A stretch of 26,972 nt of DNA from Aureobasidium sp. EXF-3400 (lineage: Eukaryota > Ascomycota > Dothideomycetes > Dothideales > Saccotheciaceae). The translations under genes were made by a program, and so were the position numbers. Below the pieces are notes generated by a model. It saw only the letters and a list, made by a program, of their open reading frames with translations. It had not been told where the DNA came from and searched no databases. Shown here piece by piece: positions 19,801 through 26,972 of the stretch (position 1 is the first letter of the stretch; each line of letters begins with the position of its first letter). Location: NCBI GenBank assembly GCA_024195585.1, contig SWBL01000498.1:1-26972 (forward strand). Reading direction: 5' to 3'.

Positions 19801-20408
19801 TGAACTTTGTGATGTCGGCCTTGGTGGTCTCTTGTGTGGGTGCAGGTACAGCATCTTCCTCGGCGTCCTCCTCCTTGTAGTTCTCGAAGTTCTTGCCGAA
19901 CATTTCCATCTCACGGGCGAGCTTGTCGGCGCACGACTTGATAGGCATACCGGTGCAGTGGTATCCTTGGGGAAACAGGGCTCTCTTGCCCTCCATGCGG
20001 GCCCAGCCAGTAGCGAATTCGACCTTGGAGACTGTGAAGGCGTGTCCAGCGTGTAGAATACCGTTCTACGTGAGTAGAGTTAGCATGTTGTTTCAGACTG
20101 CCAAAAGGTTGTCCGATACCATGTAGGGGTAAGCCAGGGTGGAGAATTGCTTGGGCTGCTGCTCGCGGAGCTCTGCAGGGGTGATGGAGTGGAAGGGAAC
20201 ATCTTGGAGAGTAGGAGCGTCGGCTTGGAAGATGTTGTCTTGCTTCCACTGTTGCTGGTACTTCTTCTCGGTAGCGATGAGAGTATCACGCTTGTCGGTC
20301 TGCGCATTCGCTGGTCAGTATTGAGCAAAACAGGTAGAGGGCTCAGCGTAGCTCGTAACCCACATTCTCAATCTTGAGAGTACCCTGAGTTTCTTGAGGA
20401 GCGGCCAT
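16838..20408 (-). CDS. CDC60: cytosolic leucyl-tRNA synthetase
   Basis: Exons 20408-20364, 20299-20120, 20065-16926 and 16868-16838 give 1131 aa. If the last intron is kept, translation stops at 16922-16924 after 1122 aa. The enzyme charges tRNA-Leu with leucine in the cytosol. The class I signature HIGH is present as HAGH (80-83) within YPYMNGILHAGH, and KMSKS is at about 740-744. The editing-domain stretches ATLRPETMYG, GTGVVTCV and SDSPDD are also present, so proofreading should be intact. The length fits eukaryotic/archaeal-type cytosolic LeuRS, not the roughly 900-aa mitochondrial form. The donor GTGGGT of intron 1 is unusual. The last intron overlaps the first stop codon and is described separately. 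The gene is divergent from a small membrane-protein gene. Confidence 0.96.
16869..16925 (-). other. LeuRS last intron overlapping a stop codon
   Basis: On the minus strand GTAAGT begins at 16925, and its TAA forms the in-frame stop of the unspliced message. A CTGAC branch-like site and TATTACAG complete a 57-nt canonical intron ending at 16869. Splicing removes this stop, turns the end from AVPA into AVPANPTFFFSNI and terminates at TAG 16838-16840. Splicing and frame are read directly from sequence; use in the cell is inferred. Confidence 0.75.
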
Positions 20409-20666
20409 TGTGAATGAGCGGTATTGAAGAGGCCTCGATCGCAATACCCGCAGATGGCGCAAAGAAATACTAAGCAACGACGTGGTGGGCAAGGGTTGCT
20501 TCGCGTGAGTCAGAAGAGAGATGGCCGCAATCGATGCTGCCGCCAAAAGTTTCCCCAGACGACTTTTGTTTCGCGCCGCCCACCAGTTTGCCTTGTTTGA
20601 TGCCCATACTCGATAATCTATCCACAAGGGTGACGATCTATCTTCGAGTTCATAGCATATCCAACC
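20409..20666. promoter_or_regulatory. bidirectional promoter, LeuRS and 130-aa membrane protein
   Basis: A 258-bp gap lies between divergent start codons. It is GC-mixed, with no clear TATA box or known motif. No gene is supported. Confidence 0.5.
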
Positions 20667-21156
20667 ATGTTTTTTGCAACGTTAATGCGACGGGCAGCTG
20701 CTCTGCCCAAGTTTGACTTTGCGAGGAATCCCTACAAGAGCAAGCGGACATGGCCGCCCGACTTTACCAAATTGTCGCAGAAGCATCAATTCCGCCTCGA
20801 ACGCCGATACCGTAGGAGGGCAAAGCTGAAGTGGGCAAGACCGACATGGACAAAGTTCGTCAAGCTGGCTACCTGGGGTACCATCTCGTGTATGTCTTTG
20901 ATTGGCTTGTGCGACAATCATATGCTGATTCTAGGCCTAGTTGTCGTTGTATATGGTCTACTGTTCATGGAGATTGAAGAGGGCACCGTCTTTGGCACCG
21001 TACGTCCATTTTTCACTTGTGCTAGATACTCAGGCTGACATGTTTGACAAGATCCGAGACTACTATGCAAGAGCGACCAACGACATGTTTGGCACACCCA
21101 GAAGGAAGCCACGTGCTACCCTCGAAGACGAAGACCTTCCTCGATCTGCGTCGTGA
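20667..21156 (+). CDS. conserved-looking small basic single-pass membrane protein, 130 aa
   Basis: Three exons, 20667-20889, 20935-20999 and 21052-21156, give 130 aa. Intron 1 is 45 nt (GTATGT...CTAG). Intron 2 is 52 nt (GTACGT, with a CTGAC branch 10 nt before the final AAG). Residues 1-65 are very basic, with a run around QFRLERRYRRRAKLKWARP (41-59). One membrane helix follows at about 67-86 (VKLATWGTISCLVVVVYGLL), then FMEIEEGTVFGTIRDYYA and a charged tail. I do not recognise the family by name. The basic N-terminus plus one helix would fit a mitochondrial inner-membrane or ribosome-associated factor, but that is only a guess. The coherent splicing and codon use make the gene itself likely. 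Confidence 0.7.
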
Positions 21157-21721
21157 GCTGTCAAGAAAGACTGTAACACAACATCAACTGTCAAATTTAC
21201 CTGCCGTGTCCACTACCGACCACTGTGGGCAGCCAGCTCGCGCCCGATACACTTCGACATGAAAGAGCTGGAGTGACAAGTGACAAGCACAAGCTTGTGG
21301 TAGATTGCATCTCTCAAGCACATGCTCGTCTAAAGGGAGAGGCCCTTCTGCACACGCGGACGATGGAACGTCGAGAGATAGCACAGCTTCGTAATACTTG
21401 AAAGTCCCATGCTCATAGATAGTGGGCTGGTAGCTACAAAGAAGCCCTTGGTCCGCCCAAGAGTGCGTAATTAGTGTATACATACCGCCAAGCTGAACGT
21501 ACTGCATATTAATGTCTAGAGATTTTATCCAAGACAATCCTGTATGTCTCCTTGCTGTGCGTTGCTGCAGAGAATGATCTTGAAACATTCTCGACGAAAA
21601 GTGGCGGGTTTCAGTCGACCTCTGGAATGTATCCATACCTTCGAGATATGCTGAATCCACATGGCTGGCGAGGAGATACGAGACGCTTGGCGGTGCTGCT
21701 TGCGATCAAGGTCCATGCTCA
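21157..21721. other. convergent intergenic region
   Basis: This is the 3' flank of the small membrane-protein gene and of the minus-strand AP-3 sigma gene. A 158-codon minus-strand frame is open at 21184-21660, but it has no recognisable content and overlaps the expected 3' UTR. Confidence 0.45.
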
Positions 21722-22373
21722 TCATCTGCCAGCCCAGATACCAGGTCCAAGACCACCAGTACGACTGCCCTCGTTGACAGGCCGCTTAGCAACCTTTCCT
21801 TGAGCTTTTACTCCTTGTACCACTCTGTAAGACGTTAAAAATGAGCAGAAGGTATCACAACCAAGCACATACTTGTCCAAGCCTGTCTCAATGACTACGC
21901 CACCAACGATCATTTCGCCCAGAACTGCATGTAGCGTTTCGAAGTTGAAGATGAGATCGAGTTCACAAACATTCTCAAAGAGCCTATCCAGCGACTCGAC
22001 AAAGACTTGAATCAAATCGAGCAGAGCTAAAGGAGACTCGGTGCTAGTGCTGATGACGATAAAGTATAGAGTCGCATAGTGGCGATACGTGACCAGAGAA
22101 GGAACGTCGTTGAGAGAATCCGAGACGGCGGCCGAGGACTGAGCAGGAGCGAGAAGAGGTGGTAGCGGTAGGAAGTTGCATGACGACGAAGGGCGAGCCG
22201 AGACAAGAGTAAAGATTTCAGAGATTAGGCGTTGCTGGACAGCAGTATCCTGTGAAAAGCGATCAGAAGGATGTATCGATGACTGTAACTGTTTCTCATG
22301 GTACCAGTTGTGTGTAGAACTTGGTCAAACGCGGTTGGCCATTGTTATTGAAAACCAGGACAGCGTTGATCAT
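21722..22373 (-). CDS. APS3: AP-3 adaptor complex small (sigma) subunit
   Basis: Three exons, 22373-22305, 22249-21873 and 21824-21722, give 182 aa. AP-3 sorts selected membrane proteins from the Golgi or endosome straight to the vacuole, and sigma is its small longin-fold core subunit. The start MINAVLVFNNNGQPRLTKFY, then TYRHYATLYFIVI and QVFVESLDRLFENVCELD (about 104-121), are the sigma-3 signatures. AP-1 and AP-2 sigma have different linkers. A low-complexity insert rich in Pro, Ala and Ser (about 45-75) lies between the first helix and the YRHYATLYF strand, as in other fungal sigma-3 proteins. The first donor, GTACCA, is weak, but the join is needed and keeps frame. The last intron is only 48 nt. 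The gene is divergent from frataxin. Confidence 0.9.
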
Positions 22374-22923
22374 TGCTGCTGTTTGACTTTCTTGTACTTA
22401 TGCGTCGAGGAAGGGCGATCTGTGTATTTGATCAGGGTTGATGATTTAATTCTGACCTTTTCTATGAGAAGCACGTGGTTGTAGGGTTTCAGGAACAAGC
22501 ATCGATCTGAGGCGCTGTTCGAGTTTCACAGACCCACCTCCACATGTGCCAAAGTTTGTCACCGCTACCCTTCTCACTCTCGGATATTAACGTTCGTAGG
22601 CTGTCAAGACATGTGACGGTCTTGAAAGTAGTATCGCGCATAGGAGAGTCGCTCCAAGTGTCTGTTATTTTACAGAAACCTAACATAGATGTACAATTTG
22701 TGAGAATGTACGATATGTTACTGTGACAGACAAGAGATGTCAGACTTGGGCCCAGACCCCCGCATTGGTCAAGCTCATCGTCATTGTCTCGAGCTCTGGT
22801 TTGTCGCAAACAACTTCATCTCCTTCAACACACCTCAAGCCATTATTCATTGATAGCTGCACCCATCCGCCGATATCACCGTCGTCCATCACCTCCAGAT
22901 AGTCCAGACTCGCAACCACAATC
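22374..22923. promoter_or_regulatory. divergent promoter region, APS3 and frataxin
   Basis: A 550-bp region lies between opposite start codons. Short frames are open on both strands but look like chance. No TATA box or named site is clear. Confidence 0.45.
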
Positions 22924-23565
22924 ATGTCGGCACCCAGATCAGTTCGCTGCCTGCGTCAGGCAGTCCGCAGTCTTTCGACTCGTCCTGTAGCTCCCAGATT
23001 CCTGCCCAGACAAGCTCCCTGCGCATCACACGTCGCTACCCGCTGCTTCTCCAACGCCTCGCGTGCCTACAAAGGCATCTTGCCCGACACCGACGAGCCC
23101 GAGCTCAAGGAGAGAGAGCCCATCCACGAGATCAACGAGCCCACGCCCATTGAGATTGAAGAGTATCACGAGAGAGCAGACCATTACCTCGAGGAACTCG
23201 TCTCCAGAGCTGAGGAGTTGGCAGAAGAGAAGGAAGGCATTGATGTCGAATACTCTGTAAGCATTGCCGTCACTATACCACTTGCAATCTGCTGACCAAA
23301 TACCAAGGCCGGCGTCCTCAACATCGTCTACCCTCCTAACGGCACCTACGTTGTCAACAAGCAGCCCCCAACCAAGCAGATCTGGCTGAGCTCTCCCATC
23401 AGCGGCCCCAAGAGATTCGATTGGGTCATGTTGGGCGAGTCGCAGCAACAGAAGGAGGGCACCGCATCTGGTGACTGGATCTATCTCAGAGACAAGACCA
23501 GCCTGACCACTTTGTTGAGAGAGGAGCTTGGAATAACTGTTGGAGAAGAGTCCGTCCACCCTTGA
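22924..23565 (+). CDS. YFH1: frataxin, mitochondrial iron-sulfur assembly factor
   Basis: Two exons, 22924-23256 and 23308-23565, with a 51-nt intron (GTAAGC, a CTGAC branch, CCAAG end), give 196 aa. Frataxin is a matrix protein that binds iron and stimulates cysteine desulfurase during Fe-S cluster assembly. Residues 1 to about 45 are rich in Arg, Ser and Ala with no acidic residue, a matrix presequence. The mature part has the acidic first helix ([20 protein letters not shown]), then the strand block [20 protein letters not shown], and [17 protein letters not shown], the most conserved frataxin stretch. The length is normal. The segment before the helix is Glu/Pro-rich and probably disordered. 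Confidence 0.95.
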
Positions 23566-26376
23566 TCCGAACAGCTAGCCTAAATCACAACCGTCCATCT
23601 GCAAAGTCATTCCACAGACAATCTTGCGGATGTCTTCCATTGTCACACTAGAGGGATCGCATACTATCCAGATTCCAATTCTCTGCAAGGACAATGTCCG
23701 AACAGATAAGATATCAATGTAAGGACTCAATACTCTAAACGTACCTACAGTGGGGAGATCATCTTGGACTTATTCGCCGTTGCCACGTCGCTACTGTTTT
23801 GACCACTCATCCACCTCCAATCACCGTTCGTCCACCAGCGCCTTGTGTTTGTTTGCTCCGCAAACAGTAATGAAACCGGTTCAAACCGATCACAGGTTTC
23901 AGCAACTGAACATCCCTTGCCGGACGTTCGTTCGTCTGTACATCCACATTTGCGCTATCAAAATTACCCCATTGACAGGTAACCCACCCTTCAACGAGTG
24001 ATAGCGTTGTGTCACCCCTGCACTCCACATTTTGCTCTCGTATCCGACTTCATGTCCCCTCCTCACTTGCCCATACTGCAGCAACAACGCACCATGGTAT
24101 TAGGTTGCTCCCTTTCGATCACCCGTTCTGACCGGAAGATTAGCAACGTACTGTACCCTTGAGAGTAAGCCATACACAAGGCTTGTATTGCATGCATGCA
24201 GGTTTAGGCACTTGCGGAAGCTCAAGGTGTGATTGAGGCTTGGAAGGCTGTTGCGGGGAGGATTCACTCGCTGCAACGAGTTCAAACCAACGCTATCGCT
24301 GAGTGACATCTCCCATCGCCTTATTGCTGTATGTAAACAACAACTCGCCGACAACTGAGACATATCCATCCTCGAAACGGCGTTACGAGGTGCTGGCTAG
24401 TCATACGTATGCTGAACATGGCCATGTGACTCTGATTGTATTGGCTCAACCATTTCACCATGTTCACCCAGCCACCCAGCTATGGGAAGATCACCTAGGC
24501 TTCCCACCACCCTCTTCAGTATTATGTCGTTTCTTGCCACAGATCTACTAATGCATACTATCTGAAGGTATACTGTACCTCATCTCGCGAGCCGATGGCG
24601 GACGTACTGTAAGCAGCACAGGCGCCGACGATGGCATCACACATCAACGTTCGTATCCATGCGGCCGTTGGATCGTTGGCGGATGGGAGATCAGAACGAG
24701 CGCACTAAACATCGATGCTTGCGTGCCGGTCAGCCGAAACGGCTCTGATATAACTGCTCAGGAACAGAAACACCAAGGAAATGATGTGATGTAACGAATC
24801 AATCGGCATGGAACGACAACAAATCGTATGACACTGCGGCGGCCACCGCCCCCGAGAGAGAGAGACCTCAACCGCGGAGGGTCTGGTATGCAACAAATTA
24901 GGCTTTTGTCATGATGCGTCGATCATTGCCGATGATACGGCTAGGCAATGCTCCAAGTCTGCTTGCTTTCGGCCAAGCCGTGCGATATGGAAACCTTACT
25001 CCTCTTTACCTCGAGCACCGCCCTGCGGTCGAGATGGCGGGATTTGAGTTGCAGATGCTGCACGTGAGGTCATTCGCTAGCTCATCACAAAAATCATGAA
25101 ACGAGCACAAAAGTATCCATGATGTACGGTATGCAGCTTCTGCTTGGGGGAAGTCATGAAAAGTCGTCGTGTTCGAGTGGGGCAATTGAACTTCCCTTGC
25201 CGTGCTTGGCCGTGAATCCTACCTTAACCCTACATGGGTCCATCGATTCTCATCGGCTTCATCGACGAGGTCGTTGCTCGGCGAACATCTTGCTCAACAG
25301 CAAGCAAGGAGGCCATAATCTCCTAGGTTGTTGTACAACGATTGTCCTGCAGAGCAGTTCCTCAAACAAACAATGCCTCGACCAGCAGCTGAAGAGGCGG
25401 TTGAACCTTTCTCACCAAACGTCTTCCTAATTCCAACAAGGCTGACAGGCCTTAATTCGCGCGTGGGGAAAGCGCTGTAGCTGCGTGCCACTTTGTGGAG
25501 AGAATGCTTTGCGAGCCAGACCCCGCTCTATGCATCAATGCTCTCGATGCACTGCAAGACGAATGATCTAGCAGAGAGCGTCAAGGATGGCTGGGTACGG
25601 CACACCGCACACGCTATGCGAGATGCGGATGCAGTGGTCATGGAGAGAGGTCAGGATGGTTGGAAAGGCTGCCAAAGAGGTTGCCAGGACTTCTATTTCG
25701 GTCATAGACTTTACGTTCCAAGAAAGGATTTACGTCCGGATCCGGAGTCTAAAGATTGTCACAACCACCTGCACAAAAGTTTGCCAGTCGATAGTATGGA
25801 GAGTCTGAAGTTTCAAGACGTCACCGAGGAGATGGCTGGTTTCGGGAGAGTTCTTCGGTGCTTCTCTCGCAAGTGAGGGTTCAGCATGTGCAGAAGGGTG
25901 TTGCTGATGAGACGACTGGAAACAAAGACATGCATGGTTCTGCCGGCCGCCTGCGGGTGATTGGTCGCGCTTGCATGCTTCCCGCCTGTCTCTCCCCGCC
26001 ACGGCTGAGTAGATCCTGGGTTCGTCACGCAGTACGACCATCGAGAGCCGCAATGCTTGTCGGTCACTGTTTGGAGGCGAAGTAGGTTTGAGCAATTGGC
26101 CGGTTTCGTGGTTCATCTCCAGACGACTGGTACGACATGGAGCCGCAAAGCCGGTTTCTCTGCTCAAAGCCAGTAAGCCGCTAACCTCGCCAGGCGCGTC
26201 CGTTTCCAACCTCTGTCCGTTGATCGCAAGCGGCCAACGGTGTAGGTACGTAAGTGCAGCGCTACAGCCCGTGTGCACTCTGGAGCCAAGCGCTGGAACC
26301 ATATTCGGGACGAGCAGACTAACGCCGCCTGGTCCAACCACCCCTCCCTGGCATTCCAGAGGATAATGAGCTGGGG
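23566..26376. other. gene-poor region, about 2.8 kb
   Basis: No gene with recognisable domains or coherent exon structure was found on either strand. Open frames occur at 24303-24551 (+), 24100-24369 (-), 25493-25876 (+) and 25730-26431 (-). Small palindromes occur at 24732-24744 (AGCCG-AAA-CGGCT) and 25735-25746 (TCCGGATCCGGA). The right part should be the upstream region of the PIR-type gene. A long noncoding RNA or an orphan gene cannot be excluded. Confidence 0.5.
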
Positions 26377-26431
26377 CATATAAGAAGGTAGGCACATTCC
26401 TCCCATTGTCACTGCTCTGTTTACACATCAA
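25730..26431 (-). CDS. doubtful 233-codon open frame, unknown
   Basis: This is the longest open frame in the gene-poor region. It runs antisense to the PIR gene, its start lies over the PIR core promoter, and its first true ATG is one codon in. The product has no membrane helix, signal peptide or family motif I recognise, and its composition resembles random translation. It overlaps another open frame on the plus strand at 25493-25876. I list it only because its length is somewhat above chance. Confidence 0.12.
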   Translation of the reverse strand: MMCKQSSDNGRNVPTFLYAPAHYPLECQGGVVGPGGVSLLVPNMVPALGSRVHTGCSAALTYLHRWPLAINGQRLETDAPGEVSGLLALSRETGFAAPCRTSRLEMNHETGQLLKPTSPPNSDRQALRLSMVVLRDEPRIYSAVAGRDRREACKRDQSPAGGRQNHACLCFQSSHQQHPSAHAEPSLAREAPKNSPETSHLLGDVLKLQTLHTIDWQTFVQVVVTIFRLRIRT

Positions 26432-26638
26432 CTCGCCTCGCCAACCTTAAGAAGTCACTCCAAAGTCCGACCTTCGTACCTTCTCCCGGTCACAGAACTC
26501 ACTTTCGCTCTCGATCACTTCACATCTGTCACCCACACCTGTCGTTAACACAAACATCCATTCTTCTCTGCACATAATCATCACCGCATCTTCTCAACCA
26601 ACAACTACTCTATCATCAACATCATCCCCATCATCAAC
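26341..26638 (+). promoter_or_regulatory. PIR-type gene promoter and leader
   Basis: CATATAAG at 26377-26384 is a likely TATA box, about 255 bp before the ATG. A CCCCT (reverse-strand stress-element core AGGGG) is at 26341-26345. From about 26430 the leader is rich in C and T and then in ATCATCAAC-like repeats up to the start codon, a pattern of highly expressed fungal genes. Confidence 0.5.
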
Positions 26639-26972
26639 ATGAAGTCCTTCGCTGTCGCTGCTGCCTTTGCCGGTGTCGCTGCCGCCTTCCCCCAGGGTGT
26701 CACCCAGTCCATTGCCCCCAAGGAGCCCACTCCTCAGGGCTGCCAGACCAGCTTCGATGGTCCCTTCAGCATCTCCATTGCTAACGTCACCACCCCCTCC
26801 AAGCGCAGCCTCGAGGCTCGCCAGGACAAGGTCTTGACTATCACTCTTGCCAACGGTGTCTTGACTGATGACCAGGGCCGCACTGGTTACATTGCTGCCA
26901 ACAACCAGTTCCAGTTCGACAAGCCCGCCCAGACCGGTGCCATCTACACCTCTGGTTTCTCCGTCTGCAGCA
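26639..26972 (+). CDS. PIR-type cell-wall protein, 5' part (cut by window end)
   Basis: The frame opens with ATG at 26639 and is still open at the window end (111 codons seen). A secretory signal peptide is evident ([17 protein letters not shown], 1-17). A Kex2-type KR site is at 55-56 and a possible N-glycosylation site at Asn49. The rest matches the C-terminal domain of PIR wall proteins: [20 protein letters not shown], then NNQFQFD and [11 protein letters not shown]. By established knowledge, such domains follow Pir repeats in yeast; no Q-rich Pir repeat is visible in the part seen here. Codon use is strongly biased to C-ending codons, which suggests high expression. It should act in the cell wall, probably linked to beta-1,3-glucan. 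Confidence 0.85.
   Translation, partial: MKSFAVAAAFAGVAAAFPQGVTQSIAPKEPTPQGCQTSFDGPFSISIANVTTPSKRSLEARQDKVLTITLANGVLTDDQGRTGYIAANNQFQFDKPAQTGAIYTSGFSVCS

Noticed and set aside
21001..21035. Alternative acceptor CTCAG for intron 2 of the 130-aa protein
   Set aside because: It would keep frame, but the intron would be only about 34 nt and the CTGAC branch site would fall in the exon.
21184..21660. 158-codon minus-strand frame
   Set aside because: No recognisable motif, and it falls in the expected 3' UTR of APS3.
24732..24744. AGCCG-AAA-CGGCT hairpin in the gene-poor region
   Set aside because: It is short and isolated, with no poly-T tail or gene end nearby, so it is not a supported terminator or regulatory site.
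25493..25876. 127-codon plus-strand frame
   Set aside because: It starts with a non-ATG codon, its content looks random, and it overlaps an equally doubtful frame on the other strand.

Overview
This window looks like nuclear chromosomal DNA of a filamentous ascomycete (Pezizomycotina). The evidence is short introns (about 48-80 nt) with GTAAGT/GTATGT/GTACGT donors and CTGAC-type branch sites, an intron-bearing tRNA-Asp, a PIR-type cell-wall protein, a Baeyer-Villiger monooxygenase, and fungal forms of the housekeeping genes. The class cannot be fixed from sequence alone; Dothideomycetes is my best guess.

Layout. tRNA-Asp(GTC) with a 19-nt intron (+). A seven-exon minus-strand gene whose frame runs from a CCCH zinc finger through an acidic linker into a complete Ctk2-type cyclin (CTD kinase-I beta). 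PHO8-type alkaline phosphatase (-), divergent from an atypical Erg6/SMT-family methyltransferase (+), which is followed by a Baeyer-Villiger-type FAD monooxygenase (+) behind a promoter with repeated CCACTT-core motifs. A small putative membrane protein (-). Mitochondrial ATP synthase OSCP (-) and V-ATPase subunit B (-) in tandem, with VMA2 divergent from an RBM26/27 (Rmn1)-like RNA-binding protein (+). Cytosolic leucyl-tRNA synthetase (-), which has a canonical intron overlapping its first stop codon, divergent from a 130-aa basic single-pass membrane protein (+). AP-3 sigma (-), divergent from frataxin (+). Then about 3 kb with no gene I can support. Last, the 5' part of a PIR-type cell-wall protein (+), cut by the window end.

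Functionally this is mostly a housekeeping region: RNA polymerase II CTD phosphorylation and nuclear RNA surveillance (Ctk2, RBM26/27), vacuole (PHO8, VMA2 and AP-3 sigma, whose classic cargo is Pho8), mitochondria (OSCP, frataxin), and translation (LeuRS, tRNA-Asp). The methyltransferase plus monooxygenase pair and the gene-poor stretch before the PIR gene look most like accessory DNA. I see no CRISPR array, insertion sequence, phage, or clear transposon.

All gene models were built by hand from splice signals and reading-frame continuity. Exon coordinates are in the evidence fields. Nothing was checked against a database or RNA data.
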